From positions 19,732 through 83,731 of the forward strand of contig NZ_LUJK01000009.1 in assembly GCF_001601825.1 (NCBI RefSeq): a stretch of DNA of 64,000 nucleotides, in the 5' to 3' direction. The notes beneath the pieces were generated by a model. That model had not been told where the DNA came from, did not search any database, and saw nothing but the letters and a program-made list of their open reading frames with translations. This DNA is from Limnobacter sp. CACIAM 66H1 (GTDB lineage: Bacteria > Pseudomonadota > Gammaproteobacteria > Burkholderiales > Burkholderiaceae_B). This document shows, piece after piece, positions 43,990-55,601 of the stretch (within the stretch, counting starts at the first letter, position 1; each line of letters starts with the position of its first letter). A program made the translations under genes and the position numbers.

Positions 43990-45615
43990 ATGAACTTTGA
44001 CAGCCCAGTAGTAGCCTCTGTGACCAATATCGACGGCGACGTGTTCGTGAAGCGAAACGGCATTGAAACGCCTCTTCGCGAAGACATGGTGTTGCAAGCG
44101 GGTGACGTTTTGCGCTCCACCAGCAACTCCATTGCAGTGCTCAGCATTCCGGGCACACAGCAACAAATTCCGGCATTCCTCGAAATCTCCAATGGTGGTG
44201 TGGCCACACTGGGTTTTGACCCCGATGCAGGCCCCAATGGTCAGGTAGTGATTACATCCAATGCTGGCGAAGGTTTGGGCAACGTCACCCTGGTGTCCGA
44301 GTTTGATGGAGAAAACCAGGCGGCAGTGCTGGATGGTCAGGAAGCCACCGGTGAAATGAGTGGTCTCTTTGGTGCTGGCCTGCTGGGCGCTGGTGCAGGT
44401 CTGGGTGCTCTGCCATTGGCAGGTGCAGTAGGTGCCGCAGCTGTATTTGCCGGTTCAGACGATGACAATGGCGGTGGTGGCAGCGGTGGTGGCAATCCCG
44501 GCGCCTTGCCTGCAGAGAATGCGGGTGGCCTGGCAGAAACCATCAGTGACCTGACCAACAATCTGGGTGAATTGACGGAGCCCGTGCCCGTGGTGGGCGA
44601 CGTGGTGAATGCTGTAGGCAACGTGATCGAATCCACTTTGGTGGGCGACAACAACGGCGGTTTGAACGGAATTTTGACAGGCTTGACCGATGGCTTGACC
44701 AGCGGGCTTGAAGCCACACCTTTGGCACCAGTGGCCAACGTGCTCGACATGGGTCTGGGCACTTTGACTGACCTGCTGGGTGTGGCCGCCAACCAGGTGA
44801 GCGGCTTCGGTGAGGGAACACCACTGGCACCCGTGTCTGGCTTGGTGGCCAGCCTGTTGGGAACCACAGGCCCCAATACCGACGGTGGTGTCGGCGGTGT
44901 GGTGGGCACTGTGGTGAATGTGGGCGACAGCGTCGGCCAACTGTTGGCCCCGGTGCCGGTGCTGGGTGACCTTGCAGGCACTCTGGGTGGTGTGGTTGAT
45001 TCAGTGGCCACAGGTAACAACGACGGTGGTTTGGCCGGTGTCCTTAGTGGTCTGGGGGGGGGCCTTCAAGAAGGTTTGGCCCCCACACCTTTGGCCTTGA
45101 TCGGAGAAGGCGGCAACACCTTGCTGAACACCGTGGGTGGTTTGTTGGGCGGCGTTGGCGATGCGGTGTCGTCGGTCGGCGCCAGCACACCCGCTGCACC
45201 AGTCACTAACCTGATTGGTGATCTTGCTGGCTCTCTGGGTGGTGATGTCAGTAATGCCTTGGGCAACATTCCATTCCTCGGCGGTGCGTTGGACAGCTTG
45301 ACTGGTGGGCTTGGCGGCGGCAGTGCCTTGGGCGACATTCCACTGTTGGGCGGCCTCTTGGAAGGTGGTGCCGATGGGGGCTTGTTGGCCGGCGTGCCTG
45401 TATTGGGCGACGTGCTTGGGGGTGATCTGCTCTCCGGTGGGGGTTTGCTTTCCGGCGGAGGTTTGCTTTCCGGTGGTGATGCCTTGGCGGGTATTCCAGT
45501 GGTCGGTGACTTGCTGGGTGGTTTGACCTCATCCATCAGTTCGACCAGTGGTGCCGAGGGTGGCTTGCTCGGTGGTTTGCCATTGTTGGGTGACCTGACC
45601 AAGACACTGGGATAA
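43990..45615 (+). CDS. Paralogous surface-type protein with [IVL]P-x-[LV]-G-D repeats
   Basis: 541 residues. The first ~90 match the retention-module pattern better than the upstream paralogue: ASVTNIDGDVFVKRNG, PLREDMVLQAGDVLRS, ISNGGVATLGFDPDAG. A Gly/Ala zipper (GAGLLGAGAGLGALPLAGAVG) and a DDDNGGGGSGGG linker follow. The body contains at least seven variants of a motif such as VPVVGDV, VPVLGDL, IPFLGGA, IPLLGGL, VPVLGDV, IPVVGDL, LPLLGDL, spaced by Gly/Leu-rich segments, and the triplet LLSGGG near the end. No cysteines and very few Lys/Arg. Secreted or surface location is inferred; function unknown. Confidence 0.72.
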   Translation: MNFDSPVVASVTNIDGDVFVKRNGIETPLREDMVLQAGDVLRSTSNSIAVLSIPGTQQQIPAFLEISNGGVATLGFDPDAGPNGQVVITSNAGEGLGNVTLVSEFDGENQAAVLDGQEATGEMSGLFGAGLLGAGAGLGALPLAGAVGAAAVFAGSDDDNGGGGSGGGNPGALPAENAGGLAETISDLTNNLGELTEPVPVVGDVVNAVGNVIESTLVGDNNGGLNGILTGLTDGLTSGLEATPLAPVANVLDMGLGTLTDLLGVAANQVSGFGEGTPLAPVSGLVASLLGTTGPNTDGGVGGVVGTVVNVGDSVGQLLAPVPVLGDLAGTLGGVVDSVATGNNDGGLAGVLSGLGGGLQEGLAPTPLALIGEGGNTLLNTVGGLLGGVGDAVSSVGASTPAAPVTNLIGDLAGSLGGDVSNALGNIPFLGGALDSLTGGLGGGSALGDIPLLGGLLEGGADGGLLAGVPVLGDVLGGDLLSGGGLLSGGGLLSGGDALAGIPVVGDLLGGLTSSISSTSGAEGGLLGGLPLLGDLTKTLG

Positions 45616-45715
45616 ATGCAGCTCAACACATACTTACAGTGCTTATCAGAATATCTCGGTTGATGTAATATTCATTGGATTGCCCGATCCGGCCCACTCG
45701 ATCTACGGACTGCCC

Positions 45716-46804
45716 ATGAAAACCCGCATCACCGAGATGTTCAACATTCAATACCCGCTGGTGTGCCCCGGCATGACCTACGTGGCCAATGCCGATCTGG
45801 TGGCTGCCACTGCCAACGCAGGTGGTCTGGGCATTCTGGCCATTGGGCATTTGACGCCTGAACAAACCCTCTCTGAAATTCGCAAGGTTCGAAGCCTCAC
45901 CAACAAGCCTTTCGGCATTGGTTGCGCATTGATCATGCCGGGTGCCCGTGAAAATCTTGAAGTGGCCCTGAATGAAAAGGTACCCGTGATCAACTTCAGC
46001 CTGGGCAGCCCAGCAGACGTTTGCAAGCGTGTGCATGACTACGGCGGCAAAGTGATTGTGACTGTAGTGAACGCCAAACATGCCTTGAAGGCCGAGCAGT
46101 CGGGTGCAGATGCCTTGTTGGTGACCGGCCATGAAGCCGCAGCGCACGGCGGTGCTGTCACATCACTGGTGTTGGTGCCCGCAATCCGGCAGGTCACCAA
46201 GCTTCCAATGATCGCAGCCGGTGGTTTTGGCACGGGTGGCGGTGTGGTGGCAGCCTTGGCCTTGGGTGCTGATGGTGTGGCCATGGGCACGCGCTGGGCC
46301 GCCTCGAAAGAAAGCCCGGTGCATGCCAACACCAAAGAACTGATTGTGAAAAAGGAAGTGGAAGACACCATTTACAGCAAGAACTTTGACAGCATTCCTT
46401 GCCGGGTCATGACCACGCCCAACTCCAAAAAAGTGATGTCCAAGCCATTCAATCCCGTGCGTGCCATGTGGCGCGCTTACCTGGCCGCGCGTGAAATGAA
46501 CAAGCCCCTTTTGGGAATCATCAAAGACGTCTTCAAAATGGGTTTGGAGCAAACACTCACGGTTACTTTTTACGGTGCCGCTGTGCTTCAAATCAAGAAG
46601 GCCACCATTGAAGGCAATCACACCCAGGGTGTGCAGTTAATTGGGCAGGTTCAAGGCCTCGTGCAAGACGTTCCTACGGTTGAGGAACTTACACAACGCG
46701 TGATGCGCGAGGTACAGGAGGCCTTGGGACAGGTGAATCAGTTGGCTGGAAATGCATCGAGCGGTGCACCCGCTGTACCTGAGAAGATCACACGCATCGC
46801 TTGA
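45716..46804 (+). CDS. Nitronate monooxygenase / FabK-like flavoprotein
   Basis: 362 residues from the ATG of MKTRITEMF. Family motifs: FNIQYPLVCPGMTYVANADLVAATANAGGLG, TGHEAAAHGG with the catalytic-type His and FMN contacts, and PMIAAGGFGTGGGV then ALGADGVAMGTRW. It oxidises nitronates with FMN, or is a relative of 2-enoyl-ACP reductase; the FadD/AlkB-rich neighbourhood does not decide between these. A GMC oxidoreductase follows 118 bp downstream. Confidence 0.9.
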   Translation: MKTRITEMFNIQYPLVCPGMTYVANADLVAATANAGGLGILAIGHLTPEQTLSEIRKVRSLTNKPFGIGCALIMPGARENLEVALNEKVPVINFSLGSPADVCKRVHDYGGKVIVTVVNAKHALKAEQSGADALLVTGHEAAAHGGAVTSLVLVPAIRQVTKLPMIAAGGFGTGGGVVAALALGADGVAMGTRWAASKESPVHANTKELIVKKEVEDTIYSKNFDSIPCRVMTTPNSKKVMSKPFNPVRAMWRAYLAAREMNKPLLGIIKDVFKMGLEQTLTVTFYGAAVLQIKKATIEGNHTQGVQLIGQVQGLVQDVPTVEELTQRVMREVQEALGQVNQLAGNASSGAPAVPEKITRIA

Positions 46805-46922
46805 CCGGAATTATCAATTTTTTGTGAGCTTTGAGGCGTTTCTTTTTGCCCGGCTTCCTCTATGATCAAGTGAGAAAACCACAAAACCCGATCCAAGCGG
46901 GTTTGAAAATCAGGAGGAGCAG

Positions 46923-48602
46923 ATGAAGACAGAACACGACTACATCGTGGTGGGTGGTGGTTCCGGTGGCTGTGCCATGGCGGGTCGCCTCAGCGAAGAC
47001 TCAGCACTCGATGTATGCCTTCTTGAAGCCGGCGGCGACGGCACCGGCAATCTCATCAATATTCCCAGCGGTGCAGTGGCCATGTTGCCCACCAAAATCA
47101 ACAACTGGGCCTTTGAAACTACACCGCAGCCTGGCTTGAATGGCCGCAAGGGCTATCAGCCGCGCGGCAAAACCTTGGGCGGTTCATCAGCCATCAATGC
47201 CATGGTGTACATCCGTGGTACGGCATCTGATTATGATCGTTGGGCCCATGAAGAAGGTTGCAGCGGTTGGTCCTACAAAGAAGTGCTGCCTTATTTCAAA
47301 CTCAGCGAATGCAACGAGCGTATTCGTGATGCCTACCATGGCAACACCGGCCCGCTGAACGTGGCTGATTTGCGCTCCGACAATCCCTTTCAGCAAATCT
47401 ATCTGGAGGCTGGCAAACAGGCAGGCTTCAAAATCAATCACGACTTCAACGGGGCCGATCAGGAAGGCGTGGGCATTTATCAGGTGACCCAAAAAAATGG
47501 TGAACGCTGGAGCGCTGCGCGTGCCTATCTGTTTCCGCACTTGCACCGTAAAAACCTCACTGTGCACACCAAGGCCATGGTTCAGCGAGTGCTGTTTGAG
47601 GGCAAGCGTGCTGTAGGAGTCGAGGTGTCCATTAACGGTCAGCTGACTGTGTTGAAAGCGCGCAAGGAAATCATTTTGACGGCGGGCGCCATTCAAACGC
47701 CGCAATTGTTGATGGTTTCCGGCGTGGGCGATTCATCCGAGCTGGCCCGTCACGATATTGATGTGGTTCATCACCTGCCGGGTGTGGGCAAGAACTTGCA
47801 GGATCACCCCGACTTTATTTTTGGTTACTCCACGAAAAGCCTGGATACGCTTGGCCTGTCGATTCGCGGCGGCATTCGTTTGTTGCGTGAAATTTTCCGC
47901 TACCGCACACATCGCAGGGGTGCGCTTACCAGCAACTTCGCTGAAGGTGGTGCGTTTCTAAAAACCAGCCCCGAACTGAAAGACCCCAACGTTCAATTGC
48001 ACTTCGTGGTGGCCATGGTGGATGACCACGCCCGCAAAATGCACATGGGCCACGGTTTTTCCTGCCATGTGTGTTTGTTGCGCCCGCGCAGCCGCGGAAG
48101 CCTTACCCTGCAAGGCAACACCATGGACACACCACCTTTGATTGACATTGGTTTTTTGAAAGACCCGCGTGATCTGGACGAGCTGGTGGAGGGTTTCAAA
48201 CTAACCCGCAAGATCATGCATGCGCCTGCCTTGGCCAAGTGGATCGTGAAAGACAAATTCACCGAGCATGTGAACACCGATGAGGAAATTCGTGAAGTGT
48301 TGCGCAACCGCGTGGACACTGTTTACCACCCCACTGGCACCTGCAAGATGGGTACTGATTCCATGGCGGTGGTGGATCCACAATTGCGTGTGCACGGGCT
48401 GGAAGGTTTGCGCATTGTCGATGCGTCTGTGATGCCCAGCCTGATCGGTGGCAACACCAATGGCCCGGTCATGATGATGGCTGAAAAAGCCGTGGATCTC
48501 ATTCGTGGCGTGTCGCGCGTGCCCGCACTTGAACAGGCCGAGCACAATGCAAGAGCACGTCAGGATCACCTGGCCAATGCACTTGTTCCCCAACCTGTGT
48601 GA
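46923..48602 (+). CDS. GMC-family alcohol dehydrogenase, BetA/AlkJ-like
   Basis: 559 residues. FAD site YIVVGGGSGGCAMAGRLSED at the N-terminus; GMC motif RGKTLGGSSAINAMVYIRG; second signature ILTAGAIQTPQLLMVSGVG; C-terminal YHPTGTCKMG with the active-site His and NGPVMMMAEKAVDLI. Length and pattern fit choline dehydrogenase and AlkJ-type alcohol dehydrogenases. With alkB two genes away, oxidation of medium-chain alcohols from alkanes is a reasonable inference. AGGAGGAG precedes the ATG. Confidence 0.93.
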   Translation: MKTEHDYIVVGGGSGGCAMAGRLSEDSALDVCLLEAGGDGTGNLINIPSGAVAMLPTKINNWAFETTPQPGLNGRKGYQPRGKTLGGSSAINAMVYIRGTASDYDRWAHEEGCSGWSYKEVLPYFKLSECNERIRDAYHGNTGPLNVADLRSDNPFQQIYLEAGKQAGFKINHDFNGADQEGVGIYQVTQKNGERWSAARAYLFPHLHRKNLTVHTKAMVQRVLFEGKRAVGVEVSINGQLTVLKARKEIILTAGAIQTPQLLMVSGVGDSSELARHDIDVVHHLPGVGKNLQDHPDFIFGYSTKSLDTLGLSIRGGIRLLREIFRYRTHRRGALTSNFAEGGAFLKTSPELKDPNVQLHFVVAMVDDHARKMHMGHGFSCHVCLLRPRSRGSLTLQGNTMDTPPLIDIGFLKDPRDLDELVEGFKLTRKIMHAPALAKWIVKDKFTEHVNTDEEIREVLRNRVDTVYHPTGTCKMGTDSMAVVDPQLRVHGLEGLRIVDASVMPSLIGGNTNGPVMMMAEKAVDLIRGVSRVPALEQAEHNARARQDHLANALVPQPV

Positions 48603-48610
48603 GTGCATCA

Positions 48611-49048
48611 ATGAGCCAGGCGTTTGAGTTCTTGTTTCGTGTGCGTTATGGCGAATGCGATGCGCAAGGTGTGGTGTTCAACGCCAGGTATGGTGACTAC
48701 ACCGATTTGGCGGTGAATGAATATTTGCGGGCTGCGCTGGGTGGTTATCCGGAACTGGTGCGCCTAGGTTATGAAACCCAGGTGGTGCGTTTGCTCACGG
48801 AGTGGAAGGCCCCGGCTCATTACGATGAGGTGCTGAAAGCCAGCGTGTATCCCAGCCATTTTGGCAACACGAGTTTCACCTTGAATGTTGAATTTGTGAA
48901 TGGAGCCACCGGTGCTTTGGTGGCCACTTCACAAGCCACTTATGTGTTGGTCGATGCCAAAGAATTCACCAAGCAAATTATTCCGGCTGAAATAAAAAGC
49001 GCCCTGCAAGAGGGCGCTGTGGGCAAGCAGATCAATCAGGCTGGCTGA
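48611..49048 (+). CDS. Acyl-CoA thioesterase (hotdog fold)
   Basis: 145 residues with the 4HBT pattern FRVRYGECDAQGVVFNARYGDYTDLAVNEYLRAAL, where D in ECDAQG is the usual catalytic Asp of YbgC-like thioesterases. It hydrolyses acyl-CoA. It starts 8 bp after the GMC gene (ATG chosen over a GTG at 48599) and is thus its operon partner. Its stop abuts that of alkB on the other strand. Confidence 0.92.
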   Translation: MSQAFEFLFRVRYGECDAQGVVFNARYGDYTDLAVNEYLRAALGGYPELVRLGYETQVVRLLTEWKAPAHYDEVLKASVYPSHFGNTSFTLNVEFVNGATGALVATSQATYVLVDAKEFTKQIIPAEIKSALQEGAVGKQINQAG

Positions 49049-50209
49049 TCAGGCCGCCAGCGAATAACGTTGAATCACTCGTGCACGCTTGCGCGGGTGA
49101 ATGTTGATTTTCTGGGCATTCTTGCCTGCCACTTCCAGCAACCTTGGGTTCATGATGGCAAACCACAGGGGTGGTACATAGGCAATCAGGAACATGCCGA
49201 AGTACCCCGATGGCAAGCTGGGCAGCTCCGGAAAATCACGCAGCGACTGGTAACTGCGTGCCGGGTTGGCGTGGTGATCTGAATGGCGTTGCAATTGAAA
49301 CACCACGAGGTTGGACACCAAATGATTGCTGTTCCAGGAGTGGTGTGGGGCGCAACGTTCGTATTCACCATTGGGCAGTTTTTGGCGCATCAGGCCGTAG
49401 TGCTCAATGTAGTTGGCACTGGTCAACTGAAATGCACCCCAAAAGGCCACCACGGCCAACACGGGCACCATGGGCCAGCCAAACAGGGCGATCAGTGCGG
49501 TGTACAACACCAAGGTCATGGCACCGGCTTGCAGCATTTCATTGCCTGCATTCCAGCGGCTTTTGCCTGCGCGTTCCAGGCGTTCACTTTCGAGCCTCCA
49601 GGCGCGTTTGAATGCCCCGGGAATTTCACGCAACATGAATTCGTAAATGTGTTCACCCATGCGTGAGGTGGCTGGGTCTTCCGGTGTGGCCACATCGCGG
49701 TGGTGGCCACGGTTGTGTTCAATTGAGAAGTGACCATATCCACCCAGCGAGAGGGTGAACAGCGCCAGTGCTTTGTCCAGCTTGCGTTTTTTGTGGCCCA
49801 TTTCATGACCCAGGTTCAAGCCAAAGCCCAGCAATGAACCTGTGGTAATGGCCACGGCCAACCAGTGCAGCCAGTGCAAATCGTGCGTGGCGAGAAAAAC
49901 CACGTTGAACAGAAAACCGAAGGTAATAATGGGCACCAGCAGGTAGGTGATCACGCGGTAGTACTTGGTGTTCTCCAGTTCGGGCACCGCCTGTTCAGGC
50001 GGGTTTTGTTTGTCTTCGCCAAACACAAAGTCGAGCACGGGCAAACCCAGATAGAAAAACGCCAGGAACACCCACAGCCACTGCGTGTGGCCTGTATAAA
50101 GGTACATGATTGGGCCGAGCGGCGCGGCAAAGGGCGCGATCACCGACAACAGCCACATGTATTTCTTGGGATCTTTGTATTGGGTTGCGGGCATGGTATT
50201 GGAAGTCAT
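49049..50209 (-). CDS. alkB: Alkane 1-monooxygenase
   Basis: 386 residues with six transmembrane segments and all histidine boxes of AlkB: HEMGHKKR, EHNRGHHRD, LQRHSDHH and the HYG motif (YIEHYGLMRQ). It is a membrane diiron enzyme hydroxylating the terminal carbon of alkanes with rubredoxin as donor; no rubredoxin gene is in the window. The divergent AraC-type regulator gene is a candidate activator. The ATG at 50209 is the first of the frame. Confidence 0.95.
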   Translation of the reverse strand: MTSNTMPATQYKDPKKYMWLLSVIAPFAAPLGPIMYLYTGHTQWLWVFLAFFYLGLPVLDFVFGEDKQNPPEQAVPELENTKYYRVITYLLVPIITFGFLFNVVFLATHDLHWLHWLAVAITTGSLLGFGLNLGHEMGHKKRKLDKALALFTLSLGGYGHFSIEHNRGHHRDVATPEDPATSRMGEHIYEFMLREIPGAFKRAWRLESERLERAGKSRWNAGNEMLQAGAMTLVLYTALIALFGWPMVPVLAVVAFWGAFQLTSANYIEHYGLMRQKLPNGEYERCAPHHSWNSNHLVSNLVVFQLQRHSDHHANPARSYQSLRDFPELPSLPSGYFGMFLIAYVPPLWFAIMNPRLLEVAGKNAQKINIHPRKRARVIQRYSLAA

Positions 50210-50342
50210 TGTTGTGCACCGGGTTGTTCAGGATGGTTTCATCTTAGGCCTGCAAGGCGATGGACAACACCGCGCAGGGTGGCATAAGATCGTCATAAAG
50301 TGACAAAAACAAAACAACAACAAACACCACGAGACAACACAC

Positions 50343-51377
50343 TTGATCCAATCTCTGCATGAATCAGTCGCAGCCTTAAAGCCTGCATTGCACCCGGTCT
50401 ACGCGCGTTTGCTGTGCGCCGAGTTGCAGCGTCGCGGCCATTTGCCCGAAGAAATTCTGGCCGGTTTGCCGCTGAACTGGCAGCAGCTTCACGAAAGCAA
50501 CCAGTTCATGAGTTTTGACCAAATGCGCCAGTTGATTGAGCGTGGCGTACAGCTTAGCCAATGCCCATGGCTGGGTTTGGAGGTGGGTTTGAGAACACCT
50601 GCATCGGCCCACGGCACGCTCGGTGCAGCCATGATTGCCAGCAAGAATTTACCGAGTGCCATGTTACTGCTGCAGCGCTATGCGGGCTTGCGCCAAAACC
50701 TCGCCAATTTGAAGTTTGAACATGAACCCGAGTTTGCCGCAGTGCTTGAAGAATGGGTTGATCTAGGCCCGGTTCGCGAGTACCTGCATTGCCAGTTGCT
50801 CGGTGGTTTGGTGCAGTTGCTCACAGCGATGACCGGGCAAGAACTGCCACCTCAACTTCGAATCGAGTGGCCGTTTGAAGCCCCGCCCTGGGTCGATGAA
50901 TATCAGCGAATTGCGCAACACAACAGCTTTGGTCATGCGCAGTTGCGTGTGGTGTTGGGCAGCACTCTGGTGAACAGCCCCAGCCTGGCTGCTGATGATG
51001 AAGCCTTGCAGCGCTTGCTTCGCGATTGTGATTTGCAGTTGCAGCGTCTTCAAGCCGGCGGCACCCTGGCCCAGCGCGTGCGCATGCTGTTGCAGCAAAC
51101 CGAGGGGCAAATGCCCACCTTGCAAAGCATGGCTTCCAGGGAAAACCTGACCGAACGCACCTTCATGCGCCACCTGCAGTCCGAGGGCACCAGCTTTCAG
51201 CAATTGCTGGATGAAGTTCGGCAAGAACGCGCCTGCTGGTTGCTGGCCAACACCGATACCACGGTTGAAGACATCGCTTATGCGTTGGGCTACGAGGATG
51301 CATCCAACTTCAGCCGGACATTCAAACGTTGGTGCGGCCAAACCCCCAAGGAATACCGGCAGGCACATGCCGCGTGA
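50343..51377 (+). CDS. AraC-family regulator, divergent from alkB
   Basis: 344 residues starting at a TTG (no in-frame ATG before residue ~55; GAGA upstream as a weak ribosome binding site). The N-terminal ~200 residues match the arabinose-binding-like domain of the OruR/ArgR-type AraC group (PALHPVYARLLCAELQRRG). The C-terminal AraC HTH pair is clear: LQSMASRENLTERTFMRHLQ and VEDIAYALGYEDASNFSRTFKRWCGQTPKEYR. It is transcribed away from alkB across a 133-bp gap, so it is likely its regulator. Confidence 0.9.
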   Translation: MIQSLHESVAALKPALHPVYARLLCAELQRRGHLPEEILAGLPLNWQQLHESNQFMSFDQMRQLIERGVQLSQCPWLGLEVGLRTPASAHGTLGAAMIASKNLPSAMLLLQRYAGLRQNLANLKFEHEPEFAAVLEEWVDLGPVREYLHCQLLGGLVQLLTAMTGQELPPQLRIEWPFEAPPWVDEYQRIAQHNSFGHAQLRVVLGSTLVNSPSLAADDEALQRLLRDCDLQLQRLQAGGTLAQRVRMLLQQTEGQMPTLQSMASRENLTERTFMRHLQSEGTSFQQLLDEVRQERACWLLANTDTTVEDIAYALGYEDASNFSRTFKRWCGQTPKEYRQAHAA

Positions 51378-51447
51378 AAGTGCATGCCACCCCTTAATTT
51401 GTTTCTAATTGACGTAATATTTGAATAACTTTGTAATGTTTTATTGA

Positions 51448-54533
<3,086 letters not shown>

Positions 54534-54593
54534 GACAACCTGTCGCTATTTACCCCCATTGTGTCCGGCTTTGCCCTAGGCCAAACAGAGCAC

Positions 54594-55592
54594 ATGCAAC
54601 AAGATGGTTGCATGAGTTCAATGTCCAAATCCGTCACCTTGTTTCTTCGCCTGTGCCAAGGGCGCTTGCTGGCTGCCCGCGACCCTGAAAAGGTGTGGCG
54701 TGTGGGCGAGCGCGTCACCAACCTGTTGCAGAAAGCGTCCCGGATGCCGGCAGGTATTCATGTGCAAAAGCGAATCGTGGATGGCGTGCCGGTGGAAATC
54801 ATCGAGAACAACAGCGTGCATGCCAACAAACAGCAAACCCTGCTGTTTTTGCATGGCGGTGGTTTTGCATTTGGCAGCGCCGCCAACTACCGGGCTTTTG
54901 TTGCCCGCCTGTGCAAGAAATCGGGCATTGCCCGTGCTTGGGTGCCCGATTACACCTTGATGGGCAAGGCACCATTCCCGGCCGGTTTGAACGATGTGAT
55001 TGCCGTATGGAAAGCCCTGTTGCTTGAACACGGGCAAAACGAACTGTTGCTCGCCGGCGATTCCGCAGGCGGCAATTTGAGCCTTGCGCTGTGCCACGCC
55101 ATGAACGCCAGCGATCAGCGCTTGCCTTCCCGCGTGTATTTGAGTTCGCCCTGGCTTGATCCTTCGCTGAGTGAAAACGACATTCGCCCTGAAGTGGTTG
55201 ATGCCTTCCTGGGGCGCAATGAGGCGCAAGCCCGCGACTGGCTCAAGCGCATGTTTGCCACACCGTATGCCAACCATCACAATCCCGAAAACCCGTTGAT
55301 CTCGCCACTGCTGGGCGACCTGTCTGCTTTGCCGCCGGTGTATGTGCAGTGCTCGGCCAATGAGGTGTTCATGATCGACAGTTTGCGCTTGGTCAAACAG
55401 GCACAGCAGTTGGGCACCGTGTGCCATGTCGATGTGTGGTCAGGGGTTTTTCACGATTTCATTTTGTTTTCTCCCACCATGCCGGAAGGGCGTGCCGCAT
55501 TTGCGGCGGCCGCAGCCTGGCTGGGGCAGGGCGAGGTTCGTCGCCCACCTGTCTTTCAAACCCGCATTCGACAACTCTCATCCCCTGTTTAA
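54594..55592 (+). CDS. HSL-type alpha/beta hydrolase (esterase/lipase)
   Basis: About 332 residues. The oxyanion HGGGFAFGS and nucleophile GDSAGGNLSL identify the hormone-sensitive-lipase group; the acid is likely E or D in SANEVFMID and the base is H in GVFHDFILFS. It hydrolyses short- to medium-chain esters. The start is uncertain: ATG at 54594 or 54612, neither with a convincing ribosome binding site. It heads a five-gene operon with acyl-CoA dehydrogenase, MaoC, thiolase-like and acyl-CoA synthetase genes. Confidence 0.88.
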   Translation: MQQDGCMSSMSKSVTLFLRLCQGRLLAARDPEKVWRVGERVTNLLQKASRMPAGIHVQKRIVDGVPVEIIENNSVHANKQQTLLFLHGGGFAFGSAANYRAFVARLCKKSGIARAWVPDYTLMGKAPFPAGLNDVIAVWKALLLEHGQNELLLAGDSAGGNLSLALCHAMNASDQRLPSRVYLSSPWLDPSLSENDIRPEVVDAFLGRNEAQARDWLKRMFATPYANHHNPENPLISPLLGDLSALPPVYVQCSANEVFMIDSLRLVKQAQQLGTVCHVDVWSGVFHDFILFSPTMPEGRAAFAAAAAWLGQGEVRRPPVFQTRIRQLSSPV

Positions 55593-55601
55593 GGCGCACC
55601 T

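Noticed and set aside
44337..45020. Minus-strand frame of 227 codons over the second surface protein
   Set aside because: Low-complexity Pro/Ser/Thr translation that mirrors the Gly/Leu repeat on the plus strand; no ribosome binding site.
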